From the NCBI RefSeq assembly GCF_001677955.1, contig NZ_LELA01000055.1, positions 62,001-126,000 of the forward strand: a DNA stretch of 64,000 nt, given 5' to 3'. Below are positions 28,283 to 36,338 of this stretch, piece after piece. Made by a program: the position numbers and the translations under genes. Origin of the DNA: Chryseobacterium sp. BGARF1 (GTDB lineage Bacteria > Bacteroidota > Bacteroidia > Flavobacteriales > Weeksellaceae). The first letter of the stretch is position 1; each line of letters starts with the position of its first letter. The notes under the pieces were generated by a model. That model saw nothing but the letters and a program-made list of their open reading frames with translations. It searched no databases and was not told where the DNA came from.

Positions 28283-28783
28283 TTAACATGTACTTTCTAA
28301 GTCTTTCCAGTCAGAAAAATCTACTTTGAGAGGTTGCTTATTTTTCATATTAAATAAAACATCTACTCCAAAATCTCCTGAAGATAACTCAACAGGTTTG
28401 ATTTCTACAGAATCTTTTAAAAATGCATTGTAAAGAAAATGATCAGAATTAAAAGACTCGTAGCGCATACGAGATATAATCTTAATGGCTAATTGCTCAG
28501 CATCATGTATCGCCTGATATTGAGCATCCAAATCGCCGGGCTTAATTTTATTAAACATAATAGCAAACCCAATCTTTCTTACAGCCAACGAATTTTCACC
28601 TTGACCATCGAAGCCTAAAGTATATCTGAAAAGAGCAAGAATGGGAGATTTTAATCCTTTTACAGATGATTTTTTAGAGCTCCATTCACGTTCAAAAAAA
28701 CCAACGAAATCATTGAGAAATGTTGATTGCATTACTAAATTTTCAAAGTAATTTTTTACTTCTAAATAACTATTTTCTTTCAT
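28283..28783 (-). CDS. Tail-region protein, unknown function
   Basis: 166 residues, not recognised. It overlaps the preceding gene by 14 nt. A pair of overlapping genes upstream of the tape measure is the usual place for tail assembly chaperones, but here several other genes intervene, so the role is only a guess. It is in the P4 unit. Confidence 0.5.
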   Translation of the reverse strand: MKENSYLEVKNYFENLVMQSTFLNDFVGFFEREWSSKKSSVKGLKSPILALFRYTLGFDGQGENSLAVRKIGFAIMFNKIKPGDLDAQYQAIHDAEQLAIKIISRMRYESFNSDHFLYNAFLKDSVEIKPVELSSGDFGVDVLFNMKNKQPLKVDFSDWKDLESTC

Positions 28784-29546
28784 TTGCTTTGGCTTTTGCT
28801 CGGTGATATAAAATACTTTCTGACAGTACGCTCAGGAATTCATAAACTCGGACCTGGTTAACGTCCTGTTTCTTTCCTAATGGCTGAAGCTCATCCATCG
28901 ACATCCCAATGATTATCTTATCGAAAGGGATAAATTGATTATCTTTTTTAGTGAAAATTGGCTGTAATTTTTTTTCTTCAGTCTCTTCTTTCGGTTTTGG
29001 AAAAACAACAGGGAAGGTTTTAGAAATTTGTTGACGAGTAAATAAAAATGCTAATGCAATTACTTCCATTTGTTTTACTGGAAGCTTTCTAGTGATTTCA
29101 TCAACTGCAGCGATATCTAAATCATCAAATTCTTTTTTGATTCGGTAAAGAGAGGCTACCAATCTCTTTAAATTTAAAACCGACCTTTCTTTATTCCATA
29201 AATAAAAATAGGTGTCAATTGTCGAAAAGTGTCTAACGGTAATATTTCCGAGAGCATCGGCAGGCTTAAAAAGTCCGGGGATTTCAGGAAAAGAGTAGTA
29301 GTCTGCTTTATCCTTCAGAAAATTAGTGTATTTACCCAGTTCCGATATGGGTACATTTTTTCTAAGCTTGTCAAAGTTATATAAATCTGCTTGAGAAGTT
29401 GATTTTTGATAAACAATCAAAATCATCTGAAAATAAGCTTCAGGAAAATTTTCGATGGGGGTATTTAGATATAAATGTGCAATTTCCTGCAGTTGCCATT
29501 CGTTGAGTTCGTCCCAGGATTTTGCGATTCTGATATGTTCTGCCAT
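28770..29546 (-). CDS. Tail-region protein, possible tail assembly chaperone
   Basis: 258 residues, soluble, with a helical N-terminus (SWDELNEWQLQEIAHLYLNT) and a C-terminal ELQPLGKKQDVNQVYEFL-like helical end. It is not recognised as a named family. P4 starts the unit 43 nt upstream, and the gene overlaps the next by 14 nt. Chaperone or tail initiator roles are suggested only by position before the tape measure block. Confidence 0.5.
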   Translation of the reverse strand: MAEHIRIAKSWDELNEWQLQEIAHLYLNTPIENFPEAYFQMILIVYQKSTSQADLYNFDKLRKNVPISELGKYTNFLKDKADYYSFPEIPGLFKPADALGNITVRHFSTIDTYFYLWNKERSVLNLKRLVASLYRIKKEFDDLDIAAVDEITRKLPVKQMEVIALAFLFTRQQISKTFPVVFPKPKEETEEKKLQPIFTKKDNQFIPFDKIIIGMSMDELQPLGKKQDVNQVRVYEFLSVLSESILYHRAKAKANERK

Positions 29547-29560
29547 ATTTTAATTTGACA

Positions 29561-29595
29561 GCAAAATGCACCTTCTAGCATTTCTATAAAAGGAC
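29561..29595 (-). promoter_or_regulatory. Late-type promoter motif P4
   Basis: GTCCTTT, 20 nt, CATTTTGC on the minus strand. Unlike P1-P3 there is no terminator directly in front of it, because the neighbouring gene is divergent. Confidence 0.75.
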
Positions 29596-29663
29596 AAAAC
29601 AATACTAGATGCTTTTAGAAAAAACAGTTTTCCTAAAGCGAAAAATTAAAAAAAAAAATTAAT

Positions 29664-29671
29664 TATTTTTG
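29664..29671 (+). promoter_or_regulatory. Host-type -7 box for the rightward moron gene
   Basis: TATTTTTG, an exact TAnnTTTG match on the plus strand, 13 nt before the ATG at 29685. It differs from the phage late motif. Confidence 0.6.
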
Positions 29672-29684
29672 CAAAAAAAACTAA

Positions 29685-30434
29685 ATGAGTACATTTTTAC
29701 AACTTTATAAAGACAACATTGGAAAGACCGTTACGAAAACTATTATTGGAGCCTTAGTCGGGGCATTAATTACATTAGGTGGATATATACTTTTTGATAG
29801 TTTTCCAGAAAAGCAGAAAATCGAAAATGAATTTGCTGAACATATTGAGAATATAGAAAAAGAGATAGACCAAATGTCAAAAATTAGTGATCATTTTGAG
29901 GCAGGTGATAATACGTTTGACAATTTTGCTAATAGATTAGAATTTATTATTTCATTATCACAAAGGTTTGAACAAGATAATGCATTTACTTTAACATCTG
30001 TTGATAGAGAGAAAGCGAATAAATTTTTCAAACAAAATTTGCTTGATTCGGGATTAAATTCAGCAATTGTTGCTGACTACAAAATGGAGGAGGACAAACA
30101 GCTTGAGGATGCTCTTAAATTGGAAAAACAGATTTTAAGCAGTCTTAAGGAAAATCCAATTGTTGATAAAACTATAAATAACATAATAAATGATTATATT
30201 TTCAGCTCTAAGAAGATGAATGATTTTGTTATAATCAGTAATAAAAGACTATTGAAAGATCTACAAAAACGAAAAGCGGATAAGAAGCATCAAATTGAAT
30301 TTAATAAAACACAGGAAAAATTCAAACGGAATGCATATTTGAATATCGCAGCTACTGAAGGAGTATTATTATGTAGTTTCTTGTTAGTTTTCTTTATATT
30401 TATTGCTGTAAAAGTCGGACATTTAAAAGAGTAG
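29685..30434 (+). CDS. Membrane-anchored coiled-coil protein, prophage moron
   Basis: 249 residues. A transmembrane segment at about 18-40 (TIIGALVGALITLGGYILF), a long charged helical region at about 45-220, and a second transmembrane segment at about 226-245. This would place a large loop on one side of the inner membrane. It is the only rightward gene inside the structural region, with its own host-type promoter and a shared strong terminator, the classic layout of a moron expressed in the lysogen. Superinfection exclusion or another anti-phage role is plausible but unproven. Confidence 0.7.
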   Translation: MSTFLQLYKDNIGKTVTKTIIGALVGALITLGGYILFDSFPEKQKIENEFAEHIENIEKEIDQMSKISDHFEAGDNTFDNFANRLEFIISLSQRFEQDNAFTLTSVDREKANKFFKQNLLDSGLNSAIVADYKMEEDKQLEDALKLEKQILSSLKENPIVDKTINNIINDYIFSSKKMNDFVIISNKRLLKDLQKRKADKKHQIEFNKTQEKFKRNAYLNIAATEGVLLCSFLLVFFIFIAVKVGHLKE

Positions 30435-30460
30435 ATTTAATTTTTTTAAATCATTTACTA

Positions 30461-30493
30461 AAAATAGGTATCAAATTAATTGATACCTATTTT
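30461..30493. terminator. Strong bidirectional terminator
   Basis: AAAATAGGTATCAA and TTGATACCTATTTT form a perfect 14-bp stem with a 5-nt loop, between the convergent moron and endolysin genes. Confidence 0.92.
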
Positions 30494-30497
30494 AGTT

Positions 30498-31061
30498 TTA
30501 AACTAAATCGTCGAATTTCTTTAAAATTTTAGATAATCCATTCCCGATAATATCTTTATTTGTAAGAATACTTTCAACAGCTCCGGTTCCGGTAATGAAA
30601 TCAACTTCTACAAGAACCGATATTCCAGATCCAAGATTGAGAATTCCAATACGAGAATGCTGAGAATTATTTTCAGGTTTTACACCTCTGTTTTTAATTC
30701 CTAATGTTTGACTTAAAAATTCGTTGACCTCGTTGGCCATCTTATATGAATTTGAATTCTTATTTTCAAAATCTTTTTTGTTAACATAACACTCAACTCC
30801 ACGAGTTGTGCTACTTACTGCAGCGTTCAAATGAATATCAAAAACGACCGATCCTGAAGCCGGCTTGATTCTAGTCTGATATTGTTTGTTCGTTTCCCAA
30901 TCTTTATCTAAAACAATATTTTTATCATCGCTTTGATCGACAATAGAATCACGAATAATCTTGGTGATATCAGCTTCTTTGTAGCCATTTGCTACAGCTC
31001 CAGGATCTGCATTATTATGACCTGCAGAAAGGTAAGTTCTTAACGGAGAAAATTGTATCAT
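30498..31061 (-). CDS. Endolysin, N-acetylmuramoyl-L-alanine amidase (Amidase_3)
   Basis: 187 residues. The zinc ligands and catalytic residues of the family are visible: SAGHNNADPGA (first histidine), YKEADIT (glutamate), FDIHLNA (second histidine) and LVEVDFI (catalytic glutamate). It cuts the amide bond between muramic acid and L-alanine. There is no signal peptide, so it needs the holin to reach the wall. It is the last gene of the lysis cassette (holin, spanin candidate, endolysin). Confidence 0.9.
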   Translation of the reverse strand: MIQFSPLRTYLSAGHNNADPGAVANGYKEADITKIIRDSIVDQSDDKNIVLDKDWETNKQYQTRIKPASGSVVFDIHLNAAVSSTTRGVECYVNKKDFENKNSNSYKMANEVNEFLSQTLGIKNRGVKPENNSQHSRIGILNLGSGISVLVEVDFITGTGAVESILTNKDIIGNGLSKILKKFDDLV

Positions 31062-31069
31062 AGTTGTTT

Positions 31070-31633
31070 TTAAAATTCGGTTTTATTTTTTAAACTTAAA
31101 CGGTTGTAAATAATTGTGAACCAATTGCTTTTTTTAACCCAACTCCAAAATAACTTTAATAAGTAGGAGAGTAAAAAACCTGCAATTAAAAATAGGTACC
31201 AAGAACTGTAAATTTTCACTTTTTCAGAATGTTTCGTTACAGTTTTGTAAGTTGTATGGCTTTTATAGGTCGTTTGGCTTTTGTAAATTATTTGAGAGAA
31301 AAAAATTTTTTCAATCCTAATTTCTTTTTTCTCCGCAACTTTTTCAAAATTGAGTTCTGCGTTGGTTTCGCCTTTAAAAACCTGACCATCTGGAGACGTA
31401 AAATTGAAAAACGAGTTTTGCCCGGCTATTGGTTTTACAGCAATTTTATACCCACTATTTTCAATTCTTACAGAACCATTTTCAAAAGATTGAGTTGCTG
31501 TAGATAAATTTTCATCTTTTTGCAGAATAGTTTTTCCTGATAATTCTTCAGAGTTTTTATATTTGTTTTTTGTTACAGAACCGCATGAGATGAGTAATAA
31601 ACTAAGCAGCGTTATTAAGATCGTTTTCATCAT
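31070..31633 (-). CDS. Candidate unimolecular spanin (lipoprotein with C-terminal membrane segment)
   Basis: 187 residues. A lipoprotein signal peptide with lipobox LISC (cysteine at about residue 17) is followed by a polar, beta-rich periplasmic part, repeats of the type TTYKSHTTYK, and a C-terminal transmembrane segment (WYLFLIAGFLLSYLLKLFWSWV) with a basic tail. An acylated N-terminus in the outer membrane joined to an inner-membrane C-terminus is the defining architecture of u-spanins, which fuse the two membranes in the last step of lysis. It overlaps the holin gene and precedes the endolysin. No sequence family is recognised. Confidence 0.65.
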   Translation of the reverse strand: MMKTILITLLSLLLISCGSVTKNKYKNSEELSGKTILQKDENLSTATQSFENGSVRIENSGYKIAVKPIAGQNSFFNFTSPDGQVFKGETNAELNFEKVAEKKEIRIEKIFFSQIIYKSQTTYKSHTTYKTVTKHSEKVKIYSSWYLFLIAGFLLSYLLKLFWSWVKKSNWFTIIYNRLSLKNKTEF

Positions 31634-32162
31634 TTAATTTTTCGATTTTTTTAATTTTCATGTTTAAAATTTTTGTAAAAGTGACAGCTGCTCTTATCTC
31701 CATTTTTGCCATATTTTCGGCAATGCTCAGAAGAATAAAGATTCCAATTGTTAAGACAAAAGAATAGTGAATTGTAGCTACTGTTCCGACGGTCATATCC
31801 TTTATCCATTCAGGAGCAATATTCGACGTTTCAAGACCTCTTTTAAAAGTGTTTGTTAGGAAAATAACAGTGAACATCACAAAAGGTTTGAAGATTCCCC
31901 TGAAGAACCTATCACTTTCAAATTTTCGGTCCAGGTAGACGAGATTTGCATAAAGACCCACAAGTAGATCCACAACAGTTCCCGCTGCAAAGAAAACCCA
32001 CAGTAACATTGAAATTCCACTGTGAGTTTCTATAAATCCGGAGAAAATTCCGAAAGTAAGAGAGCTCGCAAAAATACTTCCGAATAACGGATGGTACTTT
32101 CCGAAAAAATCTTCAATATTCAGGAATCCCATGAGTTGAAGAAAGTAGTTTATTGTTTTCAT
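31602..32162 (-). CDS. Phage holin
   Basis: 186 residues with about four transmembrane segments (roughly 25-48, 52-78, 90-108, 125-148) and a charged C-terminal tail. The pattern, including LFGSIFASSLTFGIFSGFI and TVVDLLVGLYANL, fits the Bacteroidota members of the phage_holin_4 / toxin-secretion holin group. It opens the lysis cassette, overlapping the spanin candidate by 32 nt. A 98-nt gap precedes it. Confidence 0.75.
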   Translation of the reverse strand: MKTINYFLQLMGFLNIEDFFGKYHPLFGSIFASSLTFGIFSGFIETHSGISMLLWVFFAAGTVVDLLVGLYANLVYLDRKFESDRFFRGIFKPFVMFTVIFLTNTFKRGLETSNIAPEWIKDMTVGTVATIHYSFVLTIGIFILLSIAENMAKMEIRAAVTFTKILNMKIKKIEKLNDENDLNNAA

Positions 32163-32260
32163 TACCTTAAAGAGTAAAATTTAAATTGTTTTCTAATAGT
32201 TTCTTTCTCCTGGTTTTAAGCAGGACCGCCAATATCATTATTATTGCTTTCAAGGTTTAT

Positions 32261-34516
32261 TTACGACAAAAAAGGCTTTTTTATTTTCGTTATGATTCTT
32301 TGACTACCTCTATAGCCAAAAATTGCATAATCCTTATCTTTTTCCAAGTTTGAAAATTCATAGGCACCATCAAGTGAAGTTAATGTTGTGTTTAAAATAG
32401 TATCTTTATTTTTTTCAACTAAGAATAATGACACACCTGAAGCGGGTAATTCGTCGTAAAAAACAGTACCTGCAAATTTGTATATTTCAGTAATCACAAT
32501 TACAACAGTTTGAGTTGCTGTTGTAGAAGTTCCTTTCAAATTTTTTGCAACAAATCTATATCTAAATGATGTTTGACTTGAATATGGGGTTGATTTAGCA
32601 CCATTTGAAGTGAACACAGGAATCGTTTCAATTTGATTATTTTGAAGGTCCAAAATTTCAAAGTATGCTTCCGTGACCGGTGTACCTCCTGAAGATGTAA
32701 TACTTGCGTTCAAAATATAATTATTATTATTATCTAAAGTTGTTATTGGCAAACTTACAATTACGGGATTTGTGAAAATTATTAAATCAGGTATCTTGAA
32801 AGTCGCATAATCAGAACGTGCTATTCCGTTATTTTTCCAAAAAAAAGCATGAAAAGTTTGCGTGTCCGGATCAAACAAAACCTCATTCATAATGCCCTCA
32901 GCATTATAATTATACTGCTGAATGGTCGCCATACCTGGTTTCTCGGAAGTCCAGTCACTTGTTGTTAAAGTATTCAATTGATAAATTTTCCGATTTACTT
33001 TAAAGTCAAATAAGAAATCACCAAAAAATAAAGAAGCATACGATACTATAGTTTGGGGGTATGAACCATAATCCTGCAGCGATAACGCACCCAATGGTAG
33101 TACTTCTAAATTAGATTTTCTCACAGCATAAGTTCCATAACCAATTCCAACAGTATCAGAAGGACCTAACTCAATTCCCAAATAACAAAATTCTGTGTTT
33201 TGCGTCATGTCATCAGTTGCTTTTGGCACTTGAACAGATCCTAAAATACTTAAATTACTTTTAAGTATTTTAGCAAAACTATATGGATTATTAGAGGATC
33301 CACTTGTTGTCGCTATAAAAACATGACTATCATCAACAACGCCCGAGTGAATATAGTTGTTGGGTGTTCCCGGTATTGCCGGACTTAATGATGTGCTGTA
33401 AAGAATATACGGCATAATATCAGTCACACCAGGTAAAGAATTTTGTAAATCAGTCGCTCTTATTTTACAAATTTTAGTAGTACTTACTACATATAGGAAC
33501 TCCTGATCTCCTAAAATTGGGCTTAATGCAATACTTCCAAATGCTGTAAACTTGAAACTTCTATATTCTAAAGTAGTAGGATTAATCTGGAAAAGTTCAT
33601 TTGAACCCAGAGCGTATAGATAGCCTGAGCATTCGATTATTTGATCAAATCCATATGCTATAGCCCCTGCGGTATCTAAAAGGCTTAAATAAGTAATATT
33701 ACTTGAATCAGTAGCAGATATCTTGACAATATTATTATTTGTAGCATCCTTATTTCTTGCACTGCCAAATATAAATCCATTAAATAATGTTGATCCATGA
33801 ACACCTGATAATGATAAGTTTTTAATATTCAAAAGCGCTATGTCTTTAATTGGATTTTTTAATATTATAAAATTCTTATTATAAACAAATTTCGTTTCTT
33901 CATTTGAAGGACCAACAATTACACTTTCAATTTTCTTGATTACTATATTGTAATCCGTTGTTTGAAAATTCATGTAATCTGTGTTATTCTGACCTCGATT
34001 AATTACCCTAGTAACATTATGAAGTACGTCACCATCATAGTAGGTAATACGCCACTCTAATCGAGACACAAAAGAATAGCTTAATAAGTTACCGGGATTA
34101 AAAATTTGAGCTTCAAAATCTATGGGAACTTTGAATAATCCGTTGCCTAAATTTGATGCAAGTCTATCATGAGGAGCTTTTATTTCATTTCCTACAAAAT
34201 TAAATCCATGTTTAGAATCTACTGCAGTGCCATCTATAATTCCATCAAAACGAATAAATATATATTTATTCCAAGCATCTGCCCATGGAATATCTGCGCC
34301 TGAATAAGCATAATTAGTAGGACCATTCACAAAACCAGTTATTGGCTGCGCAGGCCCCCAAACGATATCTGAACTACTAGGTGCAGAAGCTATATTTGAC
34401 AAGCCTAAATATAAATTACCACTTACAGAAGTTATTGCAGTATCAAATACTGCAACGGATTTAAAAAATCCGCTATTTTCAATTAATCTTCCTGCTTCTA
34501 CTCTTGTGTTTGCCAT
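32261..34516 (-). CDS. Large fibre-like protein with beta-propeller-like core and regulatory-type C-terminal domain
   Basis: 751 residues. The N-terminal 200 residues are beta-rich and open with MANTRVEAGRLIENSGFF. About 215-560 has repeating four-stranded blocks (FGSIALSPILGDQEFLYVVS and similar) suggestive of a beta-propeller. An Ig-like module follows (about 590-680), and the last 75 residues (KFAGTVFYDELPASGVSLFL ... TSLDGAYEFSNLEKDKDYAI) match the carboxypeptidase regulatory-like fold. Such an array fits a receptor-binding tail protein. It follows the small gene at 34523 by 6 nt. Confidence 0.6.
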   Translation of the reverse strand: MANTRVEAGRLIENSGFFKSVAVFDTAITSVSGNLYLGLSNIASAPSSSDIVWGPAQPITGFVNGPTNYAYSGADIPWADAWNKYIFIRFDGIIDGTAVDSKHGFNFVGNEIKAPHDRLASNLGNGLFKVPIDFEAQIFNPGNLLSYSFVSRLEWRITYYDGDVLHNVTRVINRGQNNTDYMNFQTTDYNIVIKKIESVIVGPSNEETKFVYNKNFIILKNPIKDIALLNIKNLSLSGVHGSTLFNGFIFGSARNKDATNNNIVKISATDSSNITYLSLLDTAGAIAYGFDQIIECSGYLYALGSNELFQINPTTLEYRSFKFTAFGSIALSPILGDQEFLYVVSTTKICKIRATDLQNSLPGVTDIMPYILYSTSLSPAIPGTPNNYIHSGVVDDSHVFIATTSGSSNNPYSFAKILKSNLSILGSVQVPKATDDMTQNTEFCYLGIELGPSDTVGIGYGTYAVRKSNLEVLPLGALSLQDYGSYPQTIVSYASLFFGDFLFDFKVNRKIYQLNTLTTSDWTSEKPGMATIQQYNYNAEGIMNEVLFDPDTQTFHAFFWKNNGIARSDYATFKIPDLIIFTNPVIVSLPITTLDNNNNYILNASITSSGGTPVTEAYFEILDLQNNQIETIPVFTSNGAKSTPYSSQTSFRYRFVAKNLKGTSTTATQTVVIVITEIYKFAGTVFYDELPASGVSLFLVEKNKDTILNTTLTSLDGAYEFSNLEKDKDYAIFGYRGSQRIITKIKKPFLS

Positions 34517-34522
34517 ATCAAT

Positions 34523-34786
34523 CTAATCTATAAGTGTTAAATCGAAACCTTTAGCTTCATTAAAATTTCCATCAATGCCAATAATGTCTTTAAATTGCGC
34601 TTTTTCAGAATCTGTTGCATCCTGGAATACATCCAAAAAATCCTTCATCGTTCCATCGACTTTAGTTTCATTTAAATTATCAAAATAATCAAAGGAAATT
34701 TTAAAAGAGTCTCTCAAATCTTTTTCAGAAACCGCTCCTTCCGTATTATCGGGAATAAGCTCATATATCTTATCTAATTCAGTCAT
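34523..34786 (-). CDS. Small acidic protein before the fibre gene
   Basis: 87 residues, acidic, helical, not recognised. It is packed 3 nt after the tube-like gene and 6 nt before the fibre-like gene, so an adaptor or chaperone for the fibre is conceivable. Confidence 0.5.
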   Translation of the reverse strand: MTELDKIYELIPDNTEGAVSEKDLRDSFKISFDYFDNLNETKVDGTMKDFLDVFQDATDSEKAQFKDIIGIDGNFNEAKGFDLTLID

Positions 34787-34789
34787 AAA

Positions 34790-35350
34790 TTAACTTTTAA
34801 ATCCTATTGAAAACCCTTTTGTAAATCCCCCAATCTCAATTTCTTTAATAGATTTTGGGTAGTAATAGAGTTGTGAATTACTTGATATTTTAACAGCCGC
34901 ACCAGATAAGTCCTCATATTTTTTTCCTGAAGAAATTTCTGCTTCTTGAAGAAATGCTCTATTTCTTAAGTTACCTAGAATCCAGTTATTGCCGTTTGAA
35001 TCAATAAAAGCAAAAACAAAGGGTGTTTGAGAATGCAGTGATAGAAACCCTAAAATTTCAGGACGCATACCAAGTATATAAATGCTCAATTCCGATTTTA
35101 TTTTTTTTTTTCCAGAAGCTCCTGAAAGCAAAACTTTCAATTCATTTTCATCAATAAGAATATCAAAACTTTCCCAAGAACCACTTTTAAACTTAATATC
35201 ATTATTGATCGTGACTACTTCTTGATATGTATTTTTTGAAGTTGGCAGATCAATTGTGAGAAAAAATGATGCTGGAGCGTAGTACAATTTTGTTTTTAGC
35301 CCAGAATAATATTCCATACTTGGATAAACATTGACACTCTGTATATTCAT
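34790..35350 (-). CDS. Tail tube-like protein, paralogue of the gene at 45825
   Basis: 186 residues. It shares a spaced pattern with the 191-residue protein at 45825-46400: a YY(A/I)P segment, IDENELK followed by LxGxxGxxK, GF with a downstream histidine and TP, D(S)xGxxW, and a late (S)GKKYED-type segment before SxLYxY. Such paired, similar beta-rich proteins of about 190 residues are what tail tube proteins look like. The tube assignment is an inference; the paralogy is read directly. It starts the unit leading to the fibre and lysis genes. Confidence 0.6.
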   Translation of the reverse strand: MNIQSVNVYPSMEYYSGLKTKLYYAPASFFLTIDLPTSKNTYQEVVTINNDIKFKSGSWESFDILIDENELKVLLSGASGKKKIKSELSIYILGMRPEILGFLSLHSQTPFVFAFIDSNGNNWILGNLRNRAFLQEAEISSGKKYEDLSGAAVKISSNSQLYYYPKSIKEIEIGGFTKGFSIGFKS

Positions 35351-35375
35351 TCCTTCGAAAGTTTTTATTATTTCA

Positions 35376-35410
35376 CAAAATAACCTCTATAGAAATTTGT
35401 TCAGAAGGAC
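35376..35410 (-). promoter_or_regulatory. Near-match late-type promoter motif P10
   Basis: GTCCTTC (one mismatch), 20 nt, TTATTTTG on the minus strand, 26 nt (box) before the start at 35350. Spacing is exact, so it is probably functional. Confidence 0.5.
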
Positions 35411-35413
35411 GTT

Positions 35414-36304
35414 TTATGTTAAATAAATTCCTGAAGCTTTTGCCTGAATTTGTCGATCTGGAATAGGACCTGAATAACAAGGGAATTCATCAATATGAGT
35501 TTTTATATAATCAGTAATAACCTTTACAGTCGAGTCTCCAAGTTTCAGAAATTGTTTTCCGGACATCGCTTTCTCATCAAAGCTTAGAACTTGTGATTTT
35601 TGCCACGGAAGTTCCTCGTATTGTATTGCTACAGCATTTTGAAGAAAAACGAAATTTGGTAGTAGCGAGGCGTAGTAAAGCGAATAATAAACATTCGCTT
35701 GTTTTAAAATTTTGTAAAGATTAGGTTTTGTTTTAATCTGATCTAAACAATCTGGCTGAATTTTATCTAAAATATTGAGGGCATAAGCTTGTTCCAAAAA
35801 ACTCTGCAGTAATGAAAAAACTTTTGGAGAATTTTTTATCGAATAAATCTTTTCAAATTCATCCGGAGTTTTAATATCTCCAGAAACATTCTCAAAAAAT
35901 GGAATCCTTTCTTTTAAGGCTTCTAAAAATGAAAGTTTGGTGATTGCTTCAGAAAATAATTTGTCGGCAAATTTCAGTAATGACAGCCCTAAATCACGAA
36001 CGTCCCACCATGGTGCTGTTTTTGTTTTATCTTCATTAACTTGCTGTACACCATAATTTGTGATATGCACTTTTATTTTTGGAATAGATAATGCGAAAGA
36101 GTAGTGAGTAGCAGCTTTCGTTAATAATCTAAAAATTTCAACTTCTCCAGCAACTTCTGAATCTTTAAGCTCTAGATAAATTTGCATAGGAATAAACTCA
36201 AAAATTTCTCCGAATCCAAGTTCTTGATCAACTAGATCCCAGTCAAAATTTTGTGGTAAAATCAGATACTCATTTATATTTTCTGGGGTTATATAATGTT
36301 CCAT
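35414..36304 (-). CDS. Head-tail connector-like protein, unassigned
   Basis: 296 residues, mainly helical, no membrane segment. It follows portal by 34 nt and starts MEHYITPENINEYLIL. Position after portal is usual for connector or neck proteins. Its leader (36299-36331) is nearly identical to that of the gene at 49180-49635. Confidence 0.5.
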   Translation of the reverse strand: MEHYITPENINEYLILPQNFDWDLVDQELGFGEIFEFIPMQIYLELKDSEVAGEVEIFRLLTKAATHYSFALSIPKIKVHITNYGVQQVNEDKTKTAPWWDVRDLGLSLLKFADKLFSEAITKLSFLEALKERIPFFENVSGDIKTPDEFEKIYSIKNSPKVFSLLQSFLEQAYALNILDKIQPDCLDQIKTKPNLYKILKQANVYYSLYYASLLPNFVFLQNAVAIQYEELPWQKSQVLSFDEKAMSGKQFLKLGDSTVKVITDYIKTHIDEFPCYSGPIPDRQIQAKASGIYLT

Positions 36305-36331
36305 ATTTTCGGCGCAGTTTTCTGCATAAGT
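36299..36331 (-). repeat. Leader repeat shared with the gene at 49635
   Basis: On the minus strand the spacer CTTATGCAGAAAACTGCGCC continues as GAAAATATGG into the start codon. The spacer at 49630-49662 differs at about three positions. Each copy fills almost the whole gap between two genes. Confidence 0.75.
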
Positions 36332-36338
36332 TTTTTTG

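Noticed and set aside
32192..32226. Possible late motif (GTCCTGC) before the holin gene
   Set aside because: Two mismatches in the heptamer and a poor second box (CTATTAGA).
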